From assembly GCF_001905825.1 (NCBI RefSeq), contig NZ_LIVV01000014.1, positions 1 through 64,000 of the forward strand: DNA of 64,000 bases, in the 5' to 3' direction. Numbering within the stretch: the stretch's first letter is position 1; each line of letters starts with the position of its first letter. A program made the translations under genes and the position numbers. The notes under the pieces were generated by a model that did no database searches, was not told where the DNA came from, and worked only from the letters and a program-made list of their open reading frames with translations. Positions 43,743 through 52,012 of this stretch are shown here, in pieces. This DNA comes from Streptomyces sp. CB02009 (GTDB lineage: Bacteria > Actinomycetota > Actinomycetes > Streptomycetales > Streptomycetaceae).

Positions 43743-44741
43743 GTGACGGTTGACATCGCACAGGGCAACGCACGCGGCATTGCCTCCATCTACAACTCCG
43801 CCGTGGCGGCCTGGGCGATTGCCGCCGCCTGGGAGATCGGCGCGCTCGACGAGCTGCACCGGGCGAGGACGCTGGACACCACGGAGTTCGCCGAGCGCAA
43901 CGGCCTCGACCCGCAGTCGACCACCGGCCTGTTCCGCGCGCTCTCGGCGGTCGGCCTGGTGCACCGCGACGGCGCGGTGGTCCACACCCTCGACGCCTTC
44001 GACGACATGTACCGCAACAAGTCGTTCTTCCACTGGCTCACCCGCGGCAGCGCCGAACTCTTCCGGCAGATCCCCTCGGTCCTGCGCACCGAGAACCGCA
44101 CCGGAGGCGACCGCCACCGCGATCCCGCGGCCATCGCCTACGCGTGCCGCGAGATCGACCAGGTCACCTACGCCCCCACCTTCTGGGCCGCCGTGGACCG
44201 GGTCGACTTCCCCTTCACCCGTGTCGCCGACCTCGGCTGCGGCAGCGGCGCCCGGCTCATGCAGGTCCTCGACAGGCACCCGGGCACGACGGGTGTCGGC
44301 GTCGACATCGCCCAGCCTTCCATAGACGTGGCCCGCAGAGAGGCGGCGGAGGCCGGGTTCGCGGACCGGGCCGACTTCGTGCAGGGCGATGTGCTGAGCC
44401 TGGAGCCCCGTCCCGAGTACGCCGACATCGAGCTGCTCACCTGCTTCATGATGGGCCACGATTTCTGGCCCCGGGAGAACTGTGTGGCCACGCTGCGCCG
44501 GCTGCGCGAGGTCTTTCCCGCGGCCAGGCGTCTGCTGATCGGCGACGCCACCCGGACCGCGCTGCCCGACACGGAACTGCCCGTCTTCACCCTCGGCTTC
44601 GAACTCGGTCACGACCTGATGGGTACTTTCCTTCCCACCATCGACGACTGGGAGTCGGTCTTCGAGGAGGGGGGCTGGAAGCTCGTGCGCACCAACCGGA
44701 TCGAGATGACCGTCGGAGAGGTCATCTTCGAACTCGCCTGA
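43743..44741 (+). CDS. MppJ-like alpha-keto-acid C-methyltransferase
   Basis: 332 residues from GTG 43743; GTG 43710 would add 11. SAM motif VADLGCGSGARL. The segments SFFHWLTRGSAELFRQIPSV, LLTCFMMGHDFWPRENC and ELPVFTLGFELGHDLMG closely match, from memory, MppJ, the iron-dependent phenylpyruvate beta-C-methyltransferase of the mannopeptimycin pathway. Both iron-ligand histidines of MppJ have counterparts (HDFWPREN and GHDLMG, 51 residues apart). Predicted reaction: beta-methylation of (4-hydroxy)phenylpyruvate. The upstream prephenate dehydrogenase supplies such a substrate. Confidence 0.85.
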   Translation: MTVDIAQGNARGIASIYNSAVAAWAIAAAWEIGALDELHRARTLDTTEFAERNGLDPQSTTGLFRALSAVGLVHRDGAVVHTLDAFDDMYRNKSFFHWLTRGSAELFRQIPSVLRTENRTGGDRHRDPAAIAYACREIDQVTYAPTFWAAVDRVDFPFTRVADLGCGSGARLMQVLDRHPGTTGVGVDIAQPSIDVARREAAEAGFADRADFVQGDVLSLEPRPEYADIELLTCFMMGHDFWPRENCVATLRRLREVFPAARRLLIGDATRTALPDTELPVFTLGFELGHDLMGTFLPTIDDWESVFEEGGWKLVRTNRIEMTVGEVIFELA

Positions 44742-44753
44742 CCCGTACGGTGA

Positions 44754-44774
44754 AGCGCCGCCTCACGCGGCGCT
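44754..44774 (+). terminator. short hairpin after the methyltransferase
   Basis: AGCGCCGC/GCGGCGCT with a CTCAC loop, 12 nt after the stop. Confidence 0.6.
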
Positions 44775-44790
44775 CTCTCCGTGATCAGTA

Positions 44791-44807
44791 AGTTGTTTCA
44801 CGCAACC
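44791..44807. promoter_or_regulatory. HxlR-type site upstream of the ThDP enzyme
   Basis: AGTTGTTTCACGCAACC (GTTG...CAAC inverted repeat), 31 nt before ATG 44822, preceded by ATCAGTA as in the 40321 pair (CCAGTG). Confidence 0.6.
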
Positions 44808-44821
44808 AGGGAGTCACGTAC

Positions 44822-46471
44822 ATGTCCACACTCGCCGAAGCCGTCGGGCAGACCCTCGCCGACAGCGGGATCCGGCACGCCTTCGGGGTCGTGGGCGGCG
44901 GGAACATCCTGGCGACGGCCGCGCTCACCGCGGCCGGCGTGCACTACACGGCGGCCCGCCACGAGGGCGGTGCCCTGGCGATGGCCGACGCCTACTTTCG
45001 GGCGACCGGAGACGTCGCGATCTGCACCACGACCCACGGGCCCGGCATCACCAACACCGTCACCGCTCTCGCGGACGCGGCCAAGAACCGCAGCGGCCTC
45101 GTCCTGCTCTGCGGCGACGCGCCGGTGAGCGGCCGGAGGCCGCACGACATCGACCAGAGCGCGCTGATGGCCGCCGTCGGCGTCCGCGTCGTCCGGCTCA
45201 CCGACCCGGCGACGGCCCGCGAGGAGACCGCAGCGGCGGTACGGACGGCCCGCGAAGGTCATTGCCCCGTCGCCCTGTTCCTGCCCGGCGACCTGATCAA
45301 CCGTCCGGCTCCCGACGGCGAGACCCCGAGGGCGCCGGTCGAGGAGGGCGGCCCGACGGTCCTGGACGACCAGGACCTGGAACCGCTCCTCGCCGCCCTG
45401 GCCGGCGCACGCCGTCCGCTGATCCTCGCCGGCCTCGGGGCCTGGCACGCGGGAGCCGGAAAAGTCCTCGGTGAGCTCGGCGACCGTCTCGGGGCGCTGT
45501 TCGCGACCACTGTCATGGCGAGCGGGCTCTTCCGTGAGAGCCCCTGGTCGCTGGGGGTCTGCGGCGGATTCGCGGCACCGTCGGCCGCCGCCCTGATGGG
45601 TGAGGCCGACGTGGTCGTCGTGTTCGGGGCGAGCCTTGACACCTTCACCCTGCACGGCGGCCGGATCCTCGACCCCGCGGCCGCCGTCATCCAGGTCGAC
45701 CTCGCCGGGGACAACTGGGCCCGGCGGGCCGACCTCACGGTGCGCGGAGACGCCCACGCCGTCGCGGTACGGCTCCTCGACGCGGTCGAAGAGAGGGCGC
45801 TCCCGGTGTCGGAATGGCGCGAGCACCGCGCACCGGCCGTGGCCGGGGCGCGCGCCGGATGGGCCGCTCTCGCCTCCGACGACGCGTCCAGCACCGAGCG
45901 GATCGACCCGCGCGCCCTGACCCGGACCCTGGCCGGCATGCTCCCCGAGGAGCGCACGGTGGTGCTGGACGGCGGGCACTTCATCGCCTGGCCGGCGATG
46001 TACTGGCCCGTGCCCGACCCCGCCGGCTTCGTGTTCACCGGCGCTGCCTTCCAGAGCATCGGCCTGGGCCTCGCCGGTGCGGTCGGCGCCGCCGTGGGGC
46101 GCCCCGACCGGCTGACCGTGGCGGCGGCAGGCGACGGCGGCGCGCTGATGGGCCTTCCCGAGTTGGACACCCTGGTGCGATCGGGGCGGCCGGCTCTCGT
46201 CGTGGTCTACGACGACGCGGCCTACGGCTTCGAGGAGCACATGTACCTGCCCCAGGGCGCCGATCCGGCGACGACGTCCTTCGCCGACACCGACTTCGCG
46301 GCGGTGGCGCGCGGGCTGGGCGCCACCGCGGTCACCGTGCGCTCCGCCGACGACCTGGACGCCGTACGCGAATGGCGTGAGGCGGGCTGCCCGGGCACGC
46401 TCGTCCTGGACTGCAAGGTGGTCGCCGGCGTGGTCGCGCCCTTCCTGACCGACCTGCTGGCCCGCGCCTGA
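44822..46471 (+). CDS. thiamine-diphosphate-dependent enzyme (acetolactate synthase/2-keto-acid decarboxylase family)
   Basis: 549 residues, the full three-domain ThDP fold. Catalytic Glu48 lies in AARHEGGAL; a central domain follows (RRPLILAGLGAWHAGAGKVL); the C-terminal cofactor motif GDGGALMGLPELDTL lacks a typical acetolactate-synthase FAD signature. Substrate cannot be read. In context I favour decarboxylation of an aryl 2-keto acid made by the adjacent C-methyltransferase; carboligation is the alternative. It has its own HxlR-type operator. Confidence 0.85.
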   Translation: MSTLAEAVGQTLADSGIRHAFGVVGGGNILATAALTAAGVHYTAARHEGGALAMADAYFRATGDVAICTTTHGPGITNTVTALADAAKNRSGLVLLCGDAPVSGRRPHDIDQSALMAAVGVRVVRLTDPATAREETAAAVRTAREGHCPVALFLPGDLINRPAPDGETPRAPVEEGGPTVLDDQDLEPLLAALAGARRPLILAGLGAWHAGAGKVLGELGDRLGALFATTVMASGLFRESPWSLGVCGGFAAPSAAALMGEADVVVVFGASLDTFTLHGGRILDPAAAVIQVDLAGDNWARRADLTVRGDAHAVAVRLLDAVEERALPVSEWREHRAPAVAGARAGWAALASDDASSTERIDPRALTRTLAGMLPEERTVVLDGGHFIAWPAMYWPVPDPAGFVFTGAAFQSIGLGLAGAVGAAVGRPDRLTVAAAGDGGALMGLPELDTLVRSGRPALVVVYDDAAYGFEEHMYLPQGADPATTSFADTDFAAVARGLGATAVTVRSADDLDAVREWREAGCPGTLVLDCKVVAGVVAPFLTDLLARA

Positions 46472-46486
46472 CGGCGCGACCGGCCC

Positions 46487-48067
46487 TCAGCCGCCGAGCA
46501 GGCCGCTCCGCGCATCACGCAGATCCTTGAAGGAATCGAGGTCGGGGACCGTCCAGCCGTCTAGGTCGTACTCGGACAGGCACTGGTCGACGAACGCCTT
46601 GTAGTCGTCGATCTGCCCGCTCGCCGTCTGGGCGAACAGCAGCTCGGCGCGAACGGCCTCGTGGTTCCCCGAGTAGTTGCGCTCGTACAGTTCGTGGCGG
46701 CCGCCGAACTCGGTGCCGACCGCGTCCCACAGCAGCTTCAGGACCTTGACGCGCTCGACGGCTTCGATGCCGTTCGACCCCCGCACGTACTTGTCCAGGT
46801 AGGGGCGGATCGCGGGGTTCTTGAAGTCCTCCGCGCTGGAGTTCAGGTAGATCAGGCCGCTCGCGACGTCCTGCTGGATGATCTCCTTGATCCGGGGATA
46901 GCCGATCTGCATGAACCAGCGGTACGCCATCCCGTACTCGGGGTTGGGCAGGACCGCCCCGTTGCGCCACTTCACCGGATTGCGCGCGGCTGCGTCGGAC
47001 AGCCCCCAGAACAGATTCCGCCAGGCGAGGACCTCACCGAGCCGGGTCTGCACGCCCCGGAAGTCCTGCGTGCCGGTGATCTCCAGAGCCTTGGCCAGCG
47101 CGCCGGCGATGAACTCCAGCTTCACCGCGAGGCGGATGCACCCGTGGAAGGTGAAGCGCTCCAAGAACCCGGACTGGCCCGAGAACATCTGGATCTTGGC
47201 CATGTCACCGTAGACGAACACGTCCTCCCACGGGATCAGGACCTTGTCCATGACCAGGATCGTGTCGTTCTCGTCCAGACGCGACGACAGGGGATAGTCG
47301 AACGGACTGCCCATGACGGCGGACGTCGCGGTGTAGGACGGACGGCAGATCAGCTTCACGCCGGGCGCGCCCGTGGGCACCGTGGCGACGAGGGCGAACT
47401 CCTTCTTCCTGACCGGGAGTCCGTAGTGCGCGATGAAGTTGTGATGGGTCAGCGCCGAGCCGGTCGCGACCACCTTGGCGCCGCTGACGACCAGGCCCGC
47501 GTCCGTCTCCTTCTCCACATGGACGAAGACGTCGGAGACCTCGTCCGCCGGAAGGCTCCTGTCGACCGGCGGGTGCACGATCGCGTGGTTCCAGTAGAGG
47601 ACCTTCTCCTGCGACTCGCGGTACCAGCGGCGCGCGTTGTCGGAGAACGGCGCGTAGAAGTCGGCATTGGCACCGAGCGTGCCGAGGAAGGCGGCCTTGT
47701 AGTCGGGGCTGCGACCCATCCACCCGTAGCTCATCCGTGACCAGGCGGCGATGGCCTTCTGGTCGGCCACCAGGTCCTCGGCACTGTGCGGCGTGGTGAA
47801 GAAGCGGTGGGTGTAGCCGCCGCTGCCGGTGTCCGTCGTGGTGGTGAGGACGCTCTGGTGAGCCGGGTCGTGCAGCGCGTCGTACAGGCGGGCTGTCATC
47901 CGCACCGGGTTGCGGAAGGCGGGATGTGTGGTGACGTCCTTGACGCGGTCCCCGTAGATGTAGACCTCGCGGTCGTCCCGCAGGCTCTCCACGTATTCGT
48001 CGCCCGTCAGAGGGCGCGTGCGGGACGCCCCCTCCTGGCCTGCCGCGGCGTGCTGCTGATCGGTCAT
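46487..48067 (-). CDS. HpaB-type FAD-dependent phenol 3-monooxygenase (SgcC-like)
   Basis: 526 residues from ATG 48067. 4-Hydroxyphenylacetate 3-hydroxylase features: RPLTGDEYVESLRDDREVYI, WSRMSYGWMGRSPDY, YWNHAIVHPPVDR, VVSGAKVVATGSALTHHNFI and IPWEDVFVYGD. Family members ortho-hydroxylate 4-hydroxyphenyl substrates, free or on a carrier (SgcC acts on PCP-bound beta-tyrosine). Reduced flavin probably comes from the E6-like reductase. Divergent from a group-D oxygenase operon across ~210 nt. Confidence 0.92.
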   Translation of the reverse strand: MTDQQHAAAGQEGASRTRPLTGDEYVESLRDDREVYIYGDRVKDVTTHPAFRNPVRMTARLYDALHDPAHQSVLTTTTDTGSGGYTHRFFTTPHSAEDLVADQKAIAAWSRMSYGWMGRSPDYKAAFLGTLGANADFYAPFSDNARRWYRESQEKVLYWNHAIVHPPVDRSLPADEVSDVFVHVEKETDAGLVVSGAKVVATGSALTHHNFIAHYGLPVRKKEFALVATVPTGAPGVKLICRPSYTATSAVMGSPFDYPLSSRLDENDTILVMDKVLIPWEDVFVYGDMAKIQMFSGQSGFLERFTFHGCIRLAVKLEFIAGALAKALEITGTQDFRGVQTRLGEVLAWRNLFWGLSDAAARNPVKWRNGAVLPNPEYGMAYRWFMQIGYPRIKEIIQQDVASGLIYLNSSAEDFKNPAIRPYLDKYVRGSNGIEAVERVKVLKLLWDAVGTEFGGRHELYERNYSGNHEAVRAELLFAQTASGQIDDYKAFVDQCLSEYDLDGWTVPDLDSFKDLRDARSGLLGG

Positions 48068-48170
48068 GAACCTCATCGTGGCAGCCGCGGCACCGGGAGG
48101 CTTCTTGCTGCGTGCGGCAGCCGGGGCCGCCTCCGCGCGGACGTGCCGAAGTCGCGCCGAAGGGCCGATT

Positions 48171-48187
48171 GCGCAATCCGGGAGGTG
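48171..48187 (+). promoter_or_regulatory. GCGCAA-N6-AGATG motif upstream of the 48279 operon
   Basis: GCGCAA-TCCGGG-AGGTG, 108 nt before ATG 48279, in the divergent promoter region shared with the HpaB gene. Confidence 0.6.
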
Positions 48188-48278
48188 TCCCGGAGGCGGC
48201 CGCGATGTGAGCGTCGGAGGCGGAAACTGTCCCGCTTCGACGACCGACACCTCTGTCACCTCCCGGGAGGACCCCACG

Positions 48279-49460
48279 ATGCTCACCGCCGACATCCCCA
48301 CGCGGACGGACCTGGTGCAGCGCGCCGGCGAGCTCGCGCCGCTGCTGAAGAAGAACGCCGCGCAGGCGGAGGAGGACGGGCGGCTGCAGGACGAGACGAT
48401 CGAGGCACTGGCCGGCGCGGGCCTGTTCAAGCTGCGCGTGCCCAAGCGCTACGGCGGCTACGAGGCGGACACCCGCACGCTGGTCGAGGTCGCCGCCGAA
48501 CTCGGCCGCGCCGACGGCGCGACCGCCTGGACGACGTCGGTCTACTGGATCCCCACCTTCATGGCCTGCCTGTTCCCCGACAGCGTCCAGGACGAGGTGT
48601 TCTCCACCCCCGACGTGCGCATCTGCGGCACCCTCAGCCCGTCGGCGTTCGCGGCCCCGGCCGAGGGCGGCATCGTCGTCAACGGAAAGTGGAGCTTCGT
48701 CAGCGGTGCCCGGCACGCCCACTGGCAGGAGATCATCGCCGTCCAGCCGACGCCCGACGGTCAGCACCTGCCCGTCATGGCGCTCGTGCCGATGTCGGAC
48801 CTCCAGATCATCGACGACTGGGACACCTCGGGCCTGCGCGGGACGGGCAGCGTCAGCACCGTCGCCCAGGACGTCTTCGTCCCGCAGGAGCGGGTCATCC
48901 CCCTCCCGGCGATCCTCCAGGGCCAGTACGCCTCCGAGCTGAACGCCGCGAGCCCCGTCTACCGCGTCCCGCTGCTGCCGGTCGCCGCCGCCTCCTCGGT
49001 CGGCACCGCCCTCGGTCTCGCCCGCGCCGCGCGCGACGTCTTCTTCGACCGGCTGCCGGGACGCACCCTCACGTACACCGCGTACGAGACGCAGGCCGAG
49101 GCGCCGATCACTCACCACCAGGTCGCCGAGGCCACCCTCAAGATCGACCAGGCGGAGTTCCACGCCTACCGTCTCGCCGATCTCGTCGACTCGAAGGGCG
49201 TCGCCGGCGAGGAGTTCACCCTGGAGGAGCGGGCCCGGGCCCGCGCCGACATGGGCGCCGTCGTCCGCCTCGCCAAGGAGGCCGTCGACATCCTCGCCTC
49301 GGCCTCGGGCGGCTCCTCGGTCTACCGCGACGTCCCGATCCAGCGGATCAGCCGCGACATCCAGGCCATCAGCCTGCACGCACTGATGAACCCCAACACC
49401 AACATCGAGCTGTACGGCCGGGTCCTGTGCGGCCTCGAGCCCAACACCTTCTACATCTGA
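48279..49460 (+). CDS. acyl-CoA dehydrogenase-like group D flavin monooxygenase
   Basis: 393 residues from ATG 48279 (GGGAGG upstream). The acyl-CoA-dehydrogenase fold is evident (LAGAGLFKLRVPKRYGGYEA; VNGKWSFVSGARHAHWQEII; ASASGGSSVYRDVPIQRISR) and ends GLEPNTFYI, typical of oxygenase-type members (HsaA, ActVA-ORF5, nitrososynthases). It lacks the dehydrogenase's catalytic Glu context as far as I can see. Probably a two-component oxygenase using flavin from the E6-like reductase. Confidence 0.82.
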   Translation: MLTADIPTRTDLVQRAGELAPLLKKNAAQAEEDGRLQDETIEALAGAGLFKLRVPKRYGGYEADTRTLVEVAAELGRADGATAWTTSVYWIPTFMACLFPDSVQDEVFSTPDVRICGTLSPSAFAAPAEGGIVVNGKWSFVSGARHAHWQEIIAVQPTPDGQHLPVMALVPMSDLQIIDDWDTSGLRGTGSVSTVAQDVFVPQERVIPLPAILQGQYASELNAASPVYRVPLLPVAAASSVGTALGLARAARDVFFDRLPGRTLTYTAYETQAEAPITHHQVAEATLKIDQAEFHAYRLADLVDSKGVAGEEFTLEERARARADMGAVVRLAKEAVDILASASGGSSVYRDVPIQRISRDIQAISLHALMNPNTNIELYGRVLCGLEPNTFYI

Positions 49461-49491
49461 GCCACCGGTCCCTACTCCAGGAGCAGCAGAC

Positions 49492-49920
49492 ATGACCACG
49501 CAGACCATCGAGAACACCGTCACCGTGACCGACGAGGACAAGGCTGCCATCGCCGCCCTGCCTCAGCGCATCGTCGAGGCCTGGGCCGCGCACGACGCCG
49601 ACGCCTTCGCCGAAGTCTTCACCCCCGACGGCTCGATGATCATCCCGGGCGTCTTCCAGAAGGGCCGCGAGGCCATCCGCGCCTTCATGGCACAGGCCTT
49701 CGAAGGCCCCTTCAAGGGCACCCGCGTCACCGGAACCCCCGCCGATTTGCGCTTCGCGAACAGCGAGTCCGGCATCCTGATCACCCAGGGCGGCATCCTC
49801 GCCCCCGGCGAGAGCGAGCCGAGCGCCGAGCGCGCGGTCACCGCCTCCTGGGTGGTCGTCAAGCGTGAGGGCCACTGGTTCCTCGCCGCCTACCAGAACA
49901 GCCCCCGCAACGCCGCCTGA
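49492..49920 (+). CDS. SgcJ-like SnoaL/NTF2-fold enediyne protein
   Basis: 142 residues. SgcJ/EcaC-type oligomerisation motif pattern: RIVEAWAAHDADAFAEVFTP DGSMIIPG and GREAIRAFMAQAFEGPFKGT, ending WFLAAYQNSPRN. SgcJ and NcsJ are conserved in 9-membered enediyne pathways and influence the PKS product. Second gene of a three-gene operon. Confidence 0.88.
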   Translation: MTTQTIENTVTVTDEDKAAIAALPQRIVEAWAAHDADAFAEVFTPDGSMIIPGVFQKGREAIRAFMAQAFEGPFKGTRVTGTPADLRFANSESGILITQGGILAPGESEPSAERAVTASWVVVKREGHWFLAAYQNSPRNAA

Positions 49921-49954
49921 CGGCCCCCGAATCCGCGAGAGAGGTTGAAGGTCC

Positions 49955-51301
49955 ATGACCAACAGGGTGGGCGAGCGCGCGGTGGTGCTCGGTGCCAGCA
50001 TGGCCGGTCTCCTGGCCGCGCGCGTCCTCGCCGACGCCTACGACGAGGTCCTCGTCGTAGAGCGCGACGCGATCACCGGGACGACTACGGCCCGCAAGGG
50101 CGTGGGGCAGGGACGTCACGTCCACGGGCTCCTCGCCCGCGGGCAGCAGATCCTCGACGAGCTGTTCCCCGGGTTCACCCAGGAGGCCGTCGAGGCGGGC
50201 ATTCCCACCGGGGACCTGGGCGAGCTGCGCTGGTTCTTCAACGGGCGCCGTCTGAGCCCGGGCACGACCGGTCTGATCTGTGTCTCCGCCACGCGTCCTG
50301 TGCTCGAGAGCCGGGTCCGCGAGCGGGTCGCGGCACTGCCGGGCGTGACCCTGCTGGAGCGGCACGACATCGTCGGACTTGTCGCCGACGAGGGCCGGGA
50401 CAACGTCACCGGTGTCCGCGTCCACGCGCAGGAGCAGGGCTCCGAAGAGCGGACAATCGACGCCGATCTCGTCGTCGACGCGACCGGCCGCGGATCGCGC
50501 ACCCCGGTGTGGCTTGAGGAGTTCGGCTACGAGCGCCCCGACGAGGAGCGCATCCGCATCGACCTCAGCTACACCACGCGCAGGTTCCGGCTGCGCGACG
50601 AGGCGGTGCTGGACGGCGATCTGTCGATCAACCCCGTCTCCTCGCCGAGCCACCGGCGTGGCGCGTTCCTCTCACGGATCGAGGACGGCCTGGTCGTGGT
50701 CTCCCTCACCGGCGTTCTGGGCGACAGCGCCCCCGCCGATCTGGAGGGCTTCCTGGAGTGGACCCGGACGCTCCCGGTGTCCGACATCCACGACGTCATC
50801 CACGACGCCGAGCCTGTCGACGACGGGACGGTGTTCCGCTACCCGGCCAGCCAGCGCCGGCGCTACGAGCGGCTGTCCCGCTTCCCGGGCAACTTCGTGG
50901 TCCTGGGCGACGCCGCGTGCAGCTTCAATCCGGTGTATGGGCAGGGCATGACCGTGTCCGCGCTGGAGGCGCTGGTGCTGCGCGAGCACCTGGGCCGCGG
51001 CCCGGTGGACCCGAAGGCGTTCCTTGCGGACATCGCCGGGACCATCGAACTGCCCTGGCAGCTCTCCGCGAGCGCCGACCTCGGCTACCCCGAGGTCGAG
51101 GGCGAGCGCACTCCCGAGTGGGAGGCGGCCGGCGGCTACATGGCCGCGCTGCACGCTGCGGCCACCGTCGACGGTGAGGTGACCGCCACGTTCATGCGTG
51201 TCATGGGCCTGGTTGCGACGCCGGACGCGCTGATAAGCCCGGACATGCTGCGGCGCGTCGAGGAAGGCGCGCAGAAGGCCGCGGCGGTCCTCGCCGCGTA
51301 A
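49955..51301 (+). CDS. FAD-dependent monooxygenase/epoxidase-like protein
   Basis: 448 residues. N-terminal FAD motif RAVVLGASMAGLLAARVLAD followed by VVERD; second FAD motif VVLGDAACSFNPVYGQGMTV. This is the squalene-epoxidase/MonCI-Lsd18-like class used for epoxidation or hydroxylation of polyene-derived molecules. Enediyne cores of 9-membered type carry an epoxide-derived diol, so it is a plausible core epoxidase, an inference. Confidence 0.85.
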   Translation: MTNRVGERAVVLGASMAGLLAARVLADAYDEVLVVERDAITGTTTARKGVGQGRHVHGLLARGQQILDELFPGFTQEAVEAGIPTGDLGELRWFFNGRRLSPGTTGLICVSATRPVLESRVRERVAALPGVTLLERHDIVGLVADEGRDNVTGVRVHAQEQGSEERTIDADLVVDATGRGSRTPVWLEEFGYERPDEERIRIDLSYTTRRFRLRDEAVLDGDLSINPVSSPSHRRGAFLSRIEDGLVVVSLTGVLGDSAPADLEGFLEWTRTLPVSDIHDVIHDAEPVDDGTVFRYPASQRRRYERLSRFPGNFVVLGDAACSFNPVYGQGMTVSALEALVLREHLGRGPVDPKAFLADIAGTIELPWQLSASADLGYPEVEGERTPEWEAAGGYMAALHAAATVDGEVTATFMRVMGLVATPDALISPDMLRRVEEGAQKAAAVLAA

Positions 51302-51320
51302 CGGTCCACCGGCCATGACG

Positions 51321-51351
51321 GAACCCGCCCCGCGTCGCGCGGGGCGGGTTC
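51321..51351. terminator. hairpin terminator
   Basis: Perfect 14-bp arms (GAACCCGCCCCGCG) with a TCG loop, 18 nt after the monooxygenase stop. Confidence 0.85.
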
Positions 51352-51406
51352 GTACGTTCAAGATCACGCCTGTCTACACTGCTGCGACCGGCAGGGAGAC
51401 GACGAC

Positions 51407-51946
51407 ATGGGGGCCGATGTGAGCACGGTGGCGGTGGCGGGGGACACCGGGGACACCATGACGGCGTCGGAGCCCCGCTGGCTCGACGCGCAGGAGCAGG
51501 AGGTCTGGCGTGCCTACCGTCAGGCCGTCGACCTGTTCGAGGACGCGCTGGACCGGCAGCTCCAGGGCGACGCAGGCATCCCGCACCTGTACTACGGGCT
51601 GCTGGCCCGGCTGTCGGAGGCACCGCGCAGCCGGATGAGGATGACCGATCTGGCGGTACACGCCAACATCACGCGCTCCCGGCTCTCCCACGCCGTCACG
51701 CGCATGGAGAAGAGCGGCTGGATACGCCGTGACACCTGCCCGTCCGACCGCAGGGGCCAGTTCGCGGTTCTCACCGACGAGGGTGCCCTGCTGGTGCGGC
51801 GTGCCGCACCCGGCCATGTCGAGGCCGTGCGCCGCGGGATCTTCGATCGGCTCACGCCGGATCAGGCCGCGCGGTTCGGTGAGCTGTGCGGGCTCATTGC
51901 CGCGGGTTTCCGTGACGAGGACGGCGACCTGCCCTGGCGGCGCTGA
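51407..51946 (+). CDS. MarR-family transcriptional regulator
   Basis: 179 residues from ATG 51407. MarR winged HTH: YYGLLARLSEAPRSRMRMTD, LAVHANITRSRLSHAVTRME, KSGWIRRDTCPSDRRGQFAV. MarR proteins in antibiotic clusters usually sense phenolic products or oxidants and control export or tailoring. It stands alone, between two terminators. Confidence 0.9.
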   Translation: MGADVSTVAVAGDTGDTMTASEPRWLDAQEQEVWRAYRQAVDLFEDALDRQLQGDAGIPHLYYGLLARLSEAPRSRMRMTDLAVHANITRSRLSHAVTRMEKSGWIRRDTCPSDRRGQFAVLTDEGALLVRRAAPGHVEAVRRGIFDRLTPDQAARFGELCGLIAAGFRDEDGDLPWRR

Positions 51947-51959
51947 ACACCCGCATGAC

Positions 51960-52001
51960 GCGAAGGGGCTGCCGGGACACGTGTCCCGACAGCCCCTTCG
52001 C
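51960..52001. terminator. bidirectional hairpin terminator
   Basis: GCGAAGGGGCTG/CAGCCCCTTCGC with an inner CGGGACAC/GTGTCCCG stem; between the converging MarR and P450 genes. Confidence 0.85.
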
Positions 52002-52012
52002 AGTACGAGCCG

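Noticed and set aside
43743..44741. Plain O-methyltransferase annotation for this gene.
   Set aside because: The MMGHDFWPREN and GFELGHDLMG motifs and overall match to MppJ point to C-methylation of a keto acid; O-methylation remains a fallback.
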